Assembly: GCA_028023455.1 (NCBI GenBank)
Contig: JAQFVV010012673.1
Span: 372,001 to 436,000, forward strand
Length of the DNA: 64,000 nucleotides
Source: Epiperipatus broadwayi
Taxonomy: Eukaryota; Onychophora; Udeonychophora; Euonychophora; Peripatidae
Direction: 5' to 3'
The notes beneath the pieces are model-generated. The model was not told the DNA's origin. It saw nothing but the letters and a program-made list of their open reading frames with translations, and made no database searches. The translations under genes and the position numbers were made by a program. The stretch's first letter is position 1, and every line of letters begins with the position of its first letter. Shown piece by piece: positions 1-11,690 of the stretch.

Positions 1-830
1 TATGAATTATTAGTTCTCTTAACAATGTAACTTCTTTTTTCAATTACAATCATACCTTTTAATTTATCAATATTTATAAATGCATGAAAGCTTTTAATAT
101 TTTGATTTTTGTTTTCTTTCTATCTCTTTATCTTCATTTTCATCATTCAGTTGAGAAAGCACATATTTACATAGTCACTTTGTAATTGCTGTTTTCATGT
201 TTAACCATTGATTGAATGCTATTATAATAATTTTTAGTCAAAAATGGGCCTGAGACATTCATAATTATAAAGTACTTTTAAAGCAATAATCAAGAATATT
301 AATTTTAAAAAAATCCTGGATATACCTGTTGTTTGCAGCACCTTGATAACATCTTTAGTTTACTTAACCCAGGTGACCTCAGTTTACTTTAAATATATAT
401 TTTTTTTCAAAATACCATAATTATTTAATTGTTAGACATTTTACCTTGCTTTTGCTTTTGAATCTTCCAGATTCAAACTCAGAATGCAACTTTAACTTAA
501 AAACATTATTAATATTTTAATTACTTGTATTTTTCTTATGTACTGATGTTGCTTTTGAGAAAACAACTCATTTGAATATGAATTAAAACATACATTCTTT
601 TAAGTTGTAATTTTTAAATCACTGATAAGATAAGTGTGTTAGACTGTTTTATTATTCTATATAATAAAATACATTTTACATTTGCTAACAATTTACACAT
701 AGCTTACTGGAGGTTTTCAGTACTTTCATATTATTTTATTTAGTTTCTTTTAAATTTAATCACTTATAATAAACCTATTTACATATACTTATTTTAAAAT
801 GTGACTTTTAATAATCCCTTATTAGTCAAG
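1..830. other. AT-rich DNA without recognisable feature
   Basis: No open frame, tRNA, element end or structured repeat could be recognised on either strand. Only short homopolymer and TA-rich runs are present. Confidence 0.6.
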
Positions 831-910
831 CGTTGGTGGCCTGGTGGTTAGCATAGCTGCCTTTCAAGCAACTGGACGGAGTTCGTTTACCGGTCAACGC
901 ATTTGACATA
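831..910 (+). repeat. tRNA-Glu-like SINE remnant
   Basis: The segment starts with an A-box-like block (TGGCCTGGTGGTTAG near 837-851). A degenerate B box follows (GAGTTCGTTTAC near 879-890). Between them the sequence folds as an anticodon arm whose seven-base loop CTTTCAA places TTC, a Glu anticodon, in the middle. It lacks a proper acceptor stem and is followed by AT-rich DNA, so it is a tRNA-derived SINE head rather than a functional tRNA gene. Confidence 0.5.
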
Positions 911-925
911 TGAGAGAAAAAAATC

Positions 926-3900
926 CCTTATAAAATTTCAACATTACTTATTACTTTTAAAATTTATTCTAAAATTTCACTGCTATTATTACTTACTAAA
1001 TAATTTATTTTAAAGTATTTCTATTATTTTATATAACTTTAAAATTTTTGTAGTGCTATTTTTATTATTAATACCCACAGCAACTGTAAATCAACCGTTA
1101 CCACGCAAAAGATCAAATGACTGACCATGAAATGAATAATGTATATATTAATGCTGCATAGTGACAGAAAATGGCCGAAGTTTCTGCACTGTTGGATGAT
1201 TACAATATCAGAAATATGAGATGAGAGATGCTGTGATAAATATTTTTAAAAAAGAAAAACATCTATACAATGCAATAATTGCTCAGACTTCCATTAAATA
1301 TTAAAAGTGGATAGCATCAATTCGCATTTTGTGAAAGTGTAATTTAATGAAAAAAATATTGATCTGCTAATATGGGTGTGAAAAGCAAAGTGTTTGATAT
1401 ATCTATCTATACTGATGAGTGAAGAATTGTGTAATATGCATACATGAAGGGAGAGAGGGAAAAAGAGAGGGCAAGAGTAGCCTAAGTTTCTGTGGTCATT
1501 GACGTTTGTGATATGGATGGGATAAGATGATGAGAGCACTTTTAAAAACAAAAAGATTATTATAGATATATTATAAAAATAAAGTGTATATATATATAAT
1601 TTCATCTACACATAAAGCCATTGAACATTTCTCTATTAAAAAGCATCTAGACAAAAAAATCGTATGGAAATCGCTGTGCATTTATTGCAGTACCATCTTG
1701 ATCACAATAATATAATTTTATTTCATAGTATTTTTGGTACAAGGAAATATTAAATAAAGTTGGTAGTCGCTCACTCCTAAAGTGTTTTTTACATTTTTAT
1801 TTCTATGTAGTCTTTAATTCTACATAGTCTTTAATTAGATATTTAGAACCTTTGGGAAATCATCTGCTCAGGCCCATGAGATTTATTTACTATGTTATTT
1901 TAAATTAACGTTATAATAATTTGAACATGTTATAAGTTTAATTAACTTCCCCACACCCACCCCAAATGCCATGGTGTAACCCAATTGTGGTTACCTATAG
2001 GATTTGTTTGCTGGCTCTGCATTCACTTGACAATAAAGACTTGAACTAAAACATATGTAATTGATTGCAGTTTAAATTGAAATATCTGAATATCATTATT
2101 ATTCAGTGAAAAAAAAGCAAAGCGATTTCTCTGTAACTGACAGTTCTCATTGGAATGTTCCCAGTCTTTGTTAAAATTTTAAAATCAAAAATCACTAGTT
2201 TATAAATATAATTAACAACACGAAAAACAACATTGTTCCCAAACTGATCCCCCAGGTTTTATATAGATTATGTTCCCCCATATAGCTGCCACACAACCTA
2301 CTTTAGAGAAACCAAGACTAATATCACCACTAGAGTGTCACAGCACAGATATCTATATAACAGAACTAAAAGTAAGAATGAAGGTAGCTCAATATTTGCA
2401 GAGCATAAAAAAACTGCAGACCACACCTTCCTACCAACAACTTCCAAGATAATCTGAACCTAAGGAAATGATGCTAAATGCAAAAGGCTTGCTATATAGC
2501 AAGTGACCCCACAGCTATAAACAGAAGAGAAGCTTGCTTTAGCATTTCCAAAAAATGGATGCTATAAGCGATTTGCATAAATTTATATAAGGCCTTATAA
2601 CGAGCTATGATTATGGGAACTTAGATTTCCTGAAAGTGCTCAGACTGATAATTAAAATTATTAATTATATGGTTTCATTACATGCCCATAAAGCACAATT
2701 ATAGATTATAAACAAAGGTAGTAAATCATCCTCCCCACAGGCTATGGATTAAAAGCACACTAAATGTTGAACAAAGGATCAAGAATTTAATGAGTCCACC
2801 TATTCTTGAAGTTCTGATGATTATAAGCATACTTTTATCAACACTATTGGTAATTCATAGTGAAGATAATTTATCAGCCAGATAGAATATGGTACTTAAG
2901 AGTTATTAACCTCATAATCAATTATATAAGAAAGGAGACATAATCTCACTTTTAACACCCTAATTGTAATAATGAAATAAGAATTAATATGTAAACTTTA
3001 ATTAAATATACCTTAATGTATATGTTAAACAAAGGGAGTAAATACTGTTTCTTTCACTTTTGTAAAATTAAATTAGATATTTATTTTTTGATATGTATGT
3101 ATGGTTTACCTTCAGGTTTTATTCACATATATTTGTTTCTTAGCAAAAATTATTATGTGGAAGTATAAAAACATGAATCAAGAAGTAGTTAGTGATAAAG
3201 AAAAAATATCTATCTATTATCAAGATTATAGTTACCATTTTTTATACATTTTTGTAATTATAAAGTTCAGTTTTTTTAAATTTCAAAGATTATTTTCATT
3301 TCATGAATAAATTCTTTAATGGAATATCACCTTACTAATTCAAATTTGCTAGATAAGTATTTTTTGCTTATTGAAGGCTCAAATTAAACCTTTTGTTTTC
3401 GTTATTTATTTTTTATTTATTACTCTTTTTATTAGTTTCAAAAGTGATTGTTAATTTTTTTACTCATATTATAAAAAAATTACATATTTATTGAAGAATA
3501 AATAGAGAGCACAAAATGATGGTTAAATAAACCACATAAGTCCATTCAAAGCTACACATTGCTGAATTTAACCACGACACTGACTCCATCTTTAGAAATA
3601 AAAATAATAACATTACCCTAATGTAGAGAAGTACAATTTGTACTCACAGGTGTAAGAAGTTTGTGAAAGCAGTGGCATTGGACAGGTGTTTGTAATTAAG
3701 AATAGCCTGGTAATAATTTAGTGTTAAGCATTAATATTAAAAGACCTAGAAAAGGACCACCTATAAAATGGAAGGGAAAACAAGAAATTTTCTAGAAAGT
3801 TGTAAAGAAAAGAATCTGAAGAATAATTGACTCAGATACCACTTCAATTTATAAAAAAAACCAATAATAATTAAAAGTGATGATTACACGATAGCATTAG

Positions 3901-4984
3901 ATTTGAACCCCATGTCATGGCCATATAATTTTCTCTCTACTCTGTATGGAGTAATATAATGATAGAATGGCACATTATGTAGATCAAGATCTATAAATAA
4001 CATTCAAAGCTATCACTTCTGATACTCAGATTTGTTTTAAAGTCCCAAGCTATAAAACCATTTGATTATATACTGTTTTTTTACTTATTAATAATAAAGT
4101 TCAACTTATTTACATATATTTAAATACTGTCTTGATAAAAGATGATTATTTACTTTTGGTGGGAAACTTCAGCTTTCCCACTTCAGTCTAAAGCTAAAAA
4201 TGTCATGATTTAATTTATCAACTATCTCAAAAAATTTTTGTTGTCTAGAATAATTCCCTCAATATTCCATGGAAACTTGAATACGTTGAAAGTCAAATTA
4301 AACACTTTCCAAAAAACACATGTATCACTCTCTCACACACATGTACTGTGTATAAATATAAAGATATTACTGTGATTGATTAAAAATATTTATTGATGAC
4401 TTGCATGAATGTATAGTGGTATTGTATTTTATTTATTTATATATAAATGACATACTATAGAGCTTCATTCATATAGTCATAGACTACACTTTGGGTGAGT
4501 CACACTGGCCATAAAATGAACAATGACTGTTATAAAATATCATTGTATAGGTGCTATAATCATTGATGTATAGCAAACGTTGAAGGCTCCACCAATAGAG
4601 AAGAGATATAAAAAATGTTGAAAATATAAACATAGGTGTAGAATAATAAGAAAAAAAACAAAAGCTATTCAGATTGATGGATTTTAAAATATTCCTCCAA
4701 TTGAATGATGTTTATTGATGCAATCTGGCTTTTTAAGGATCTCGATGGCTGCTGTGATCTTATCCCCACTTTTATATTTTAAAATTTTTTTGCTTCTATA
4801 AGCAAAACCAATTTTGTTATACATCAATGCTTACAGCACCTCTGTGACATTTTTTTTAAAACATCAATTACTCACTCAGTATAACCAGAGAGAAACATTA
4901 GTACATTAGGACAAAGAATCATTTATACATGAATCCATATAATATTTCATTTATAATTTTAGTCAGTGAAAAGTTTGCATTTTA
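926..4984. other. AT-rich DNA, no gene recognised
   Basis: About 4 kb without a supportable gene. The stretch 1150-1260 resembles 40180-40290 on the same strand (shared AGAAAATGGCC and ATGAGAGATGC blocks), so it is probably an old dispersed repeat. A 60-codon frame at 2270-2452 followed by degenerate open stretches to about 2830 might be an old retroelement remnant, but no domain could be named. Confidence 0.5.
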
Positions 4985-5487
4985 ATATATATATATATAT
5001 CCATTAGAAACCAATCAGCAGTTAGACAATCCCAATATAGATAACAATCAGCAATCTCAAAGTGTTGTCAAGGCAACCTTTCAACAATATAGATAACAAT
5101 CAACAATCTCAAACTGTTGTCAAGGCAACCTCCTTTTAACAATACATATTTAGTTTTGAGAATTATTACACTTATTGTTAAAGTAATAATCTGAGTGTAA
5201 TTTGAAATTTATAATTGCTGTTTGTAATATTATAACTATTTATTAGTCTGTCTTCAGAACAGATTATATTTACCTGTTTAAAAAGATTTATTTAAACTTC
5301 TTTGTATCAATAATTTCAATCTCTGTGATCAAGTTGCAGTCTTTAGTGTCTATATATGTATATTGGACCATTAATAAAGGTAGCATTCCACCTTTCCTGT
5401 TAAAAGATAGATGCCTTGACAACTGTTTAAGATTTTTGATTGTTATCTATATTGGAAATTTTCTAAGTGTTGACTGGTTTCTAATGG

Positions 5488-5552
<65 letters not shown>
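4985..5552. repeat. Foldback (inverted-repeat) element bounded by (TA)n
   Basis: The left arm, just after a TA run ending near 5000 and extending to about 5140, contains CCATTAGAAACCA, AATATAGATAACAATCA and GTTGTCAAGGCA. These recur as reverse complements at about 5400-5490, directly before a (TA)n run of roughly 60 bp. The left arm is itself partly duplicated: the AATATAGATAACAATCA to GTTGTCAAGGCAACC block occurs twice. A related short segment lies near 27020-27065, again next to (TA)n. No coding capacity is seen. This is a non-autonomous foldback or MITE-like family. Confidence 0.7.
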
Positions 5553-5556
<4 letters not shown>

Positions 5557-6494
5557 ATTATTAAGATTAAGGTAAATCATAGAATGAGCCTAAATAGATC
5601 TAAAATGAAACCCTCAAAAAGTAATAGTTTTATTATATTACAATAAAATGTATTCTATACAAGACCACATAGCTCAAATTATATAGGCATTTGTTTACTC
5701 TCTGGCCATCAATTACTTGCAAAGCATTGGATATCTAACATGATTAATTAATGTTTAGCTTTCTATAAAAATATGAGGCTTGTTTGTTTAATTAAACTTC
5801 ACCAGTTGGAAGTGTAAGGGTAGATATTATATTACCAATAAACTTCTTTGTATAAATATATCTACATATAAAAAACTATGTGTACTTGACGATGGAGATA
5901 GAATAAAAATACAATAATCAACTGCTTTATTGTTCAGAAGTAACAATACTTATTTAATTATTAAATTATTCAACAGATGTTTTATGAACTTTTATATTAA
6001 ATAAAATCTAGATCAACTTATGTTTTATGAACTTTTTGGTTATAAATATCTTAGAATATCAATTTCTATAAGCAAGTGTAGATTATTTAAATATCAATAT
6101 TAATAGTATCTTTAAACTCAAATTAGGTCAATATTTCATCTCACAAGCTTTTAAAACTGATATCAATTTTCTGCCTCTTACTCCTTATCACATATGGAGG
6201 GTTCTATTTATAACTGGGGGGAAATATTAGGCTAGTAAGTATTAACTTTTCTGTACTATGAGATATCAATTGCACTAATATAGATGTTTCTAATCTCTGT
6301 AAGTACAAATTCGAGCTTAAGGATCTAGATCTTATGTCTAGAGTCTACCATCTAAAGTGCATCAAACAGGATAGGGCAGTGGTAGTGTGCCGAAAATTGG
6401 GTTAAAGATGTCTGGATCAAAGCTAAGCCAATTGTTTAGGTCGAACATCGTGTGATCTCTGTGGCCATTAACTATGCAATTATTATACATATAT
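5553..6494. other. AT-rich DNA, no gene recognised
   Basis: No conserved coding or RNA feature is seen. A somewhat less AT-rich patch at 6340-6480 could be a further SINE-like fragment, but no boxes are convincing. Confidence 0.5.
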
Positions 6495-6840
6495 CACATG
6501 ATCACCATCTCATACTAGCACATAATTGTTGTAAACAAAAGCAAAACTCTCCATACAGTAGTGCCACCCTGTGCTAACCAGAGTAATCAATAGATGTCAG
6601 AAGGCTTGTGTATAAAATCCCTATCTAGTGACTACTCATCCAATATCCCCAGACTAGTTTCTGGCTTATGGCCATCATCAGTGAGGAGCCTTGAATCTGA
6701 GAGCACTGCACCTAAATCTTAGGATCTAATGCAACCCTCCAGCAGCCACCTTTTAACTCTACTTTACTACAAAACTATGAGAATGAAATTGAAAACAAAA
6801 ATATTTTCAATCTAAGTTCAATAGCTTATATAGTCATATG
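6495..6840 (-). repeat. Hammerhead repeat family A, copy A1
   Basis: First of nine copies of a family whose sense strand runs: leader with CTGGAGGGTTGCATTAG, hammerhead core, GATGAGTAGGCACTAG, AAGCCTTCTGGCATC, and a tail GGCACTACTGTATGGAGAG. This copy lies on the minus strand and faces copy A3, with which it forms an inverted repeat around 6840-7130. No protein is encoded. The size, the ribozyme and the lack of coding fit a retrozyme-like or Penelope terminal-repeat-derived non-autonomous element. Confidence 0.75.
6638..6696 (-). ncRNA. Type I-like hammerhead ribozyme (family A, intact core)
   Basis: On the minus strand the order is stem I 5' strand, core CTGATGA, stem II TGGC/GCCA with loop CATAA, core GAAA, then C-TA-G (a one-pair stem III), U and C forming the GUC cleavage triplet. 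The stem I 3' strand TGGGGATATTGGAT pairs with the 5' strand in two helices around an internal loop. Predicted cleavage is after the C of GUC, between + positions 6651 and 6652. All invariant core bases (CUGANGA, GAAA, NUH) are present. Confidence 0.75.
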
Positions 6841-6946
6841 GGTCTGAACTCAATTCAGCACCCATAGATTTTGGTGTCTTTGGCTCTTAAACAACCATAG
6901 CCACCAGAATCCTATTAGGCAGGATTGGTGTTAAACCACTAAACAT

Positions 6947-7127
6947 CACATGATCACCATCTCATACTAGCCCATAATTGTTGTAAACAAAAGCAAAACT
7001 CTCCATACAGTAGTGCCACCCTGTGCTAACCAGAGTAATCAATAGATGCCAGAAGGCTTGTGCATAAAATCCCTATCCAGTGCCTACTCATCCAATATCC
7101 CCAGACTAGTTTCTGGCTTGTGGCCAT
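6947..7127 (-). repeat. Hammerhead repeat family A, copy A2 (truncated)
   Basis: A second minus-strand copy about 450 bp after A1, with the same tail and stem I 3' side. The ribozyme is cut off inside stem II: sequence continues to TGGCCA near 7123 and then switches into the shared internal region of A3, so CTGATGA is missing. It is preceded by TTAAACCACTAAACAT, which also precedes copy A4. Confidence 0.7.
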
Positions 7128-7435
7128 ATAAGCTATTGAGCTTAGATTGAAAATATTTTTGTGTTTTCCAATTTCATTCTCATACTTTTGTAGTAAAGTA
7201 GAGTTAAAAGGTGACTGCTGGAGGGTTGCATTAGATCCTAAGATCTAGGTGCAGTGCTGTCAGATCCAAGGCTCCTCACTGATGATGGCCACAAGCCAGA
7301 AACTAGTCTGGGGATATTGGATGAGTAGGCACTAGATAGAGATTTTATGCACAAGCCTTCTGGCATCTATTGATTTTTCTGGTTAGCACAAGGTGGCACT
7401 ACTGTATGGAGAGTTTTGCTTTTGTTTATTATACA
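7128..7435 (+). repeat. Hammerhead repeat family A, copy A3
   Basis: Plus-strand copy forming the right arm of the large inverted repeat with A1. The matched region runs from the internal AGCTATTGAGCTTAGATTG block through the ribozyme to the CTGTATGGAGAGTTTTGC tail. Arm identity is high by eye, suggesting a recent inverted duplication or a single foldback insertion. Confidence 0.75.
7264..7322 (+). ncRNA. Type I-like hammerhead ribozyme (family A, best copy)
   Basis: Stem I: ATCCAA (5') pairs with TTGGAT (3'), and an inner CCTCA pairs with TGGGG (one G-U), separated by an internal loop GGCT/ATAT. Core CTGATGA is followed by stem II TGGC/GCCA closing loop CACAA, then GAAA, a one-base-pair stem III (C, TA loop, G) and the cleavage triplet GTC. 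Predicted cleavage lies between 7308 and 7309. The stem I internal loop facing the stem II loop is the arrangement used for tertiary loop-loop contact in natural type I hammerheads. Confidence 0.8.
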
Positions 7436-8149
7436 TATAAAAATACATGTTTGAATTAAAATATAAAAGAATGTGTGAAAATACTTAGTAATATAAATTT
7501 ACATTTCATTAGCTAATAATAGGTTTATTTTGGTTCTTGTTAACGGATTATTGTAAAAACCTAAAATACAACTATTATTGAACTCTCAGCATGGCAGTTT
7601 TACATAGGATTATTAAAAAGAAAAATTACTTTCTTCAAATTTTTTGTCAAAATAAATCTCTTTTTTTTTTTAAAATATATCAGACAACATAAAAATAAAT
7701 AAATCAAAATAGGTCATAAAAGTTCATCCAATAGATCTTGGATTAGAAATGAACTCAAATAATAACCGAACACCTTTTAAATTAATTACGTGGATTCTTA
7801 AATTATTGAACTCTGGTCGTAAATAATCATTGAGAAAGAATAACTTTAAGAAAATATAATTTAAGCGAAAAAAGAAAACTTTTCTTTTTTTAATTTGAGA
7901 GCAAATTTATGCACTTTAAAAGCATGATATTTATAATATGCGCACACATGCCGAGATCTTTATAAGCGTATATATAAAAGTCGAATTATGTACGGATTTG
8001 TCTACAAAATTTCTTCATATGTTGCATACGAAGTTAGAATATTGAAAGTAACAGAGCTGATCTGTGATCCAAGCACATACAGATGCCAAATCCAACCATA
8101 TGGGACATTTTAAATATATTTATAATTCAAAAGTAATCGCATTGTTAGT
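7436..8149. other. AT-rich DNA, no gene recognised
   Basis: Nothing supportable on either strand. A slightly CpG-richer patch at 7930-8100 has no recognised domain or splice framework. Confidence 0.5.
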
Positions 8150-8420
8150 ATTAAACCACTAAACATCACATGATCACCATTCTTTATGCTTTATTCTCTA
8201 CAGTTAACTAAAAAGGTAAAAGACTGCTGCTGGAGGGTTGCATTAGGTACAGTGCTCTCAGATCCAAGACTCCTCACTGATGAAAGCTATCAGCTAGAAA
8301 TTTGTCTGGGGAAATTGGATAAGTAGGCACTAGACATGGATTGTATGTACAAACCTTCCTGCATCCATTAGTTACTCTGGCTTGCACTGAGGGCTACTGA
8401 AGGAGAGTTTTACCTCTGTG
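8150..8420 (+). repeat. Hammerhead repeat family A, copy A4
   Basis: Diverged plus-strand copy with the family lead-in TTAAACCACTAAACAT, the CTGGAGGGTTGCATTAG leader, a ribozyme and the tail ending GAGAGTTTTACC. Confidence 0.7.
8262..8320 (+). ncRNA. Hammerhead ribozyme (family A, weakened stems)
   Basis: Core CTGATGA, GAAA and GTC are kept and stem I still pairs (ATCCAA with TTGGAT). Stem II is reduced to AGC/GCT plus an A-A mismatch, and stem III becomes a U-G wobble. Activity is doubtful, but the motif is clearly homologous to the copy at 7264. Confidence 0.6.
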
Positions 8421-8525
8421 CCATGGTCAATACTGGGATATAATGGACATTTTGTCTGATCTCTAGATTCTCTATAATGTTATATTCTAGAAATCGGGCT
8501 AACAAATAGGTTAATTAAAAGTATC

Positions 8526-8612
8526 ACATGATCACATTTCCTATACTAGCACATTACTCTGTTTAGCACAGGTGGCAATACTCTATGGAGAGTTTTGCTC
8601 TGTTTATAAATT
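8526..8612. repeat. Family A terminal fragment (A5)
   Basis: Retains only the element ends: a CACATGATCAC lead and a CTATGGAGAGTTTTGC tail with the ribozyme deleted. It looks like an internal deletion product. Confidence 0.5.
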
Positions 8613-8909
8613 AAAAGTAAATAATAAACTATGTTAATTTTAATTATATACAATGTAAATATATGCATTATAATCATAGGATTAAATAATTCTATTATTT
8701 ATATCACTATAGCTCGTACTATTTTCCATAGTAATTTTACAGACTAATGTATATAGGATAATGTTCTCTAATCAAATTTTGAAAACCCATACTACAATCA
8801 AAATAAACACACTTAAAGAAAGCTGCTTGCTAGCTAATTTAAATTTTGGGTACAACTTATTGCTGTGAATTGTTGTATTCCACAATAAATTTTGTGAGGT
8901 CAAAATATT

Positions 8910-8999
8910 ATTCACAATTGACCAATCAGATCTCACAGAATTGTTGCAAACATCATTCACAATTGACCAATCAGATCTCACATAATTGTTGCAAACAAT
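8910..8999. repeat. 45-bp tandem duplication
   Basis: Two adjacent 45-bp units begin ATTCACAATTGACCAATCAG at 8910 and 8955 and differ at a few positions. Confidence 0.85.
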
Positions 9000-9556
9000 T
9001 TTAACAAATTATAATCCAAATTTCAAAGATTTTATCAGAAGTCTTCCTTAAATGTTATACTTTTTATTAATGAATTTTTATTATTAAATTTTATTTTTAA
9101 TTAGTAAATTTTTGAAATAATTATTTCGTATTTTATTTCTTTGTAATTTTATTTTCTTATATATTTTATACACCATTTAGAGCTTATGTAGAATATGTCA
9201 TCATATTAATTAAGTTAAATAAAATTTGTCTATATGTATTTATTTTTGTGCAGTTAAATAATATGATATGGCTTTTTACAATATATGAAAAGCTGGTGTG
9301 TGGCTCTCATTGACCTCATGCATGCCTATCCCTGGTCTAAACATTGTTTCCCTACCTGAAGAAAAACAAATATTCAATAACTGCTTAAAATGGTTAATGA
9401 CAAAATAGCAAAATTTCATTGAATTTATTTAATGTTTTTTTTTTTTTTTTGTATCAACAATTGAAAGAAAGATATGGTATTATTGCTCATCTGATCTTTT
9501 ACAAATATTATTTGCTTTTAATTTGTATTATATTATTTTATAATAATAATATTTAT
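9000..9556. other. AT-rich DNA, no gene recognised
   Basis: No supportable feature. A GC-richer run at 9295-9360 has no recognised coding frame. Confidence 0.5.
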
Positions 9557-9752
9557 GATAATAGATGGGCAATTGAAATTTTAATCTGGATTCCAAGAGA
9601 TTGTAAAAGAGACCATATGTGAGATGGATTGATGAAATAAGAAAGTGTGCAGGGGTGATGTGGAGAAGAGAAGCTAAAGATCAGAGAAGATGGATTGAAC
9701 TTGGAGAGACCATCCTGCAGTGGATTGATAATAGTTGATGATGATGATATTA
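9557..9752 (+). pseudogene. RTE-like LINE 3' end fragment
   Basis: A 5'-truncated copy of the same LINE 3' end found at 45.5, 47.5 and 48.3 kb. In broken frames it encodes a conserved C-terminal stretch (IPRDCKR, RWIDEIRKCAG, WRREAKD) that follows the reverse transcriptase domain. It ends in CTGCAGTGGATTGATAAT followed by a short TGATGATGAT run, the trinucleotide-type tail typical of RTE-clade elements. Too short to be functional. Confidence 0.75.
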
Positions 9753-10139
9753 TTTTAAGCAACATAAATTTAAAGACAGTGTTAAAATAATATATTAACT
9801 ACAATTAGGTTCAAACTCTATTTACACTACACAACTACTGTAATATATTAGAAAATTGAATAACTAATAAGTACTAGTTGGTATTGCTAATTAAAACTCA
9901 TAACTAGTGTCACAACATCATCAGTGAAGTGTTTAGGCTTGCATATAGTACATCTAGACCTTTATAATTTAATGTACCTTTTATCATATTCTCTCTTTAT
10001 CTTTTTTTTTTACTATCAACTTATTAGCAGAAAATTCAGATACATTTATTGTTGTTAATACAAATCATATATTAATGTATTCAGTTTTCATAATAACTGT
10101 AGCCATCTCTACACTTTAGTCAGAATCATTCTCAAATTA

Positions 10140-11690
10140 AAGAAAATAACATGAGTATCAGTTTAAACAGTCTTCCAATAGATGGCAGCAGAGGAATGTA
10201 ATAAACAATTCAGAATAATTGCTTGGATGAATGGGAAAAAAAAAAGATAAATGAAGCAAAGAAATGAAAAAGACTGATAAAGAAATTGACAGTGTTTTCA
10301 TATAATAAATATGATGTAGCTAAAATTGTAGAAGGGAGTGGCAGTAGCACGGGTAACATATGGTAATGATGCATTATGTGTAAGTAAAGAGGTGTTAGAT
10401 TTCTTAGAAAAAATACAAGAAGAGGAGGAAGACATGCATTAGATGCAGATGTGTGGACACCAAAGGAGACAATTCAAGAAGAAATGGAATGGTCAAGTTT
10501 TTGTGTGAAAGATGTAAAAAGCAAAATGAAAATGTTCAGTAGTTGCAGTTTATCGATAATAAGAGAATACCAAAAATAGTATTTAATTGGGTTATAAGTT
10601 AAGGGCAAGCAACAAGATAGGTGAAAATGGTAGTATGGTATAGAGAAAATTTGGATACTTGTACAAAGGGGGGGGGGGATGATTGCATTAAGAGAACTGT
10701 TGAGTGTAATAGTTGCAAAGAAGGATAGAAGATAAGATTTTTTAAAAAAGAATAGGAAGTTGGAGAGATGGAGAACGAGTTTGGAGAATAAAATAGTTTA
10801 AATATATGTAGAAGTGAACAGAATATTGAGTGCAAGTTAATTTATGATAATAGCAAGTTATAAATATTAATTCTTATTAAGCACAATGTCAGCACATAAT
10901 ACTTATATAAAGCTAAAGCTTTAGTACATGCGCCTTGAGTGCTTAACTTTAGCAAGAGAGACCTCTACAAATCATAACACGAGATTCAACTTTATAAAGA
11001 TAAGAGGGACCCTCTTATCTCTAATCTATTTTTCTTAATTATATAGGCAAATCTAAAGCATTTTGATTTGGGAGCATGAAGCTAATAAATTCTTCACTGA
11101 TTAAGTCCACTATTTCTATTAAACATTGAAAAATAGGTTAGAGATAAGAGGGTCCCTCTTATCTTTATAAAGTCGAATCTCGTGTTATGATTTGTAGAGG
11201 TCTCTCTTGCTAAAATTAAGCACTCAAGGTGCATGTACTAAAGATAATAGCAAGGAAAATAGTTTACTGTTTAAGGTTCAAACAGGATATTTAGCAATAA
11301 GGGAATATACAAATAAATGGAAAAATGTGGATAACTTAGTCTGCAACTTGTTTAAGGAAGGTATAGAAAATATTAGACATCTGTTAATTGAATATTAAGG
11401 CTTGCAAGTAGAAAGGGCATAAATATTGTTGTGGGAAAATAAATATAAACAAAGTGATTGTATAAAAGGTAGGTTTTTGGTTTCTATGCTAATTTTGGGA
11501 AAAATAAGAGAGATTTAGATATAAAGGCCATGGAATTGACAAAGATTATGTTGTAGAAATGGATGGTGCAGGATAGAGAAGAATATGGAAATAATTTAGG
11601 GCAGAAAATGGAAAGAAAATGTAAAGTGTCTAACAAATTTCTCTGGGCATGGTAGCTGAGAGATTCTTGACTACGAAAAAGGAGAAGTCA
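10140..11690 (+). pseudogene. Non-LTR retrotransposon 3' half, copy 1 (interrupted)
   Basis: A decayed LINE related to the copies at 13150-14530 and 43130-43540. The reading frame is broken throughout. Comparison with those copies shows a post-RT region with LEKIQ-like and ALDADVW motifs, then after 11243 a cysteine-bearing C-terminal motif (CNLFKEGIENIRHLLIEY) matching CKLCKEGRENIRHLLIEY in the 43-kb copy. That C-x2-C, then HLL-E-C type pattern is the zinc-finger-like tail of several LINE clades. The copy is split by a foldback insertion at 10858-11242. Its 3' end carries a CATCTCATCTCATT type tail also seen in the other copies. Non-functional. Confidence 0.7.
10858..11242. mobile_element. 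Foldback insertion with 12-bp target duplication
   Basis: A 385-bp insertion interrupts LINE copy 1. GATAATAGCAAG is present at 10846-10857 and again at 11243-11254, and the uninterrupted LINE copy at 14060 shows a single GATAACAGCAAG there. The insertion contains a near-perfect inverted repeat of about 115 bp: left arm from 10919 (CTTTAGTACATGCGCC) and right arm ending at about 11243. A 61-bp left extension lies outside the palindrome. No coding capacity. A 12-bp duplication is also seen around the foldback at 34335-35120. Confidence 0.85.

Noticed and set aside
833-899. Functional tRNA-Glu gene
   Set aside because: The anticodon arm and B-box-like segment are present, but the acceptor stem does not pair and the T arm is degenerate.
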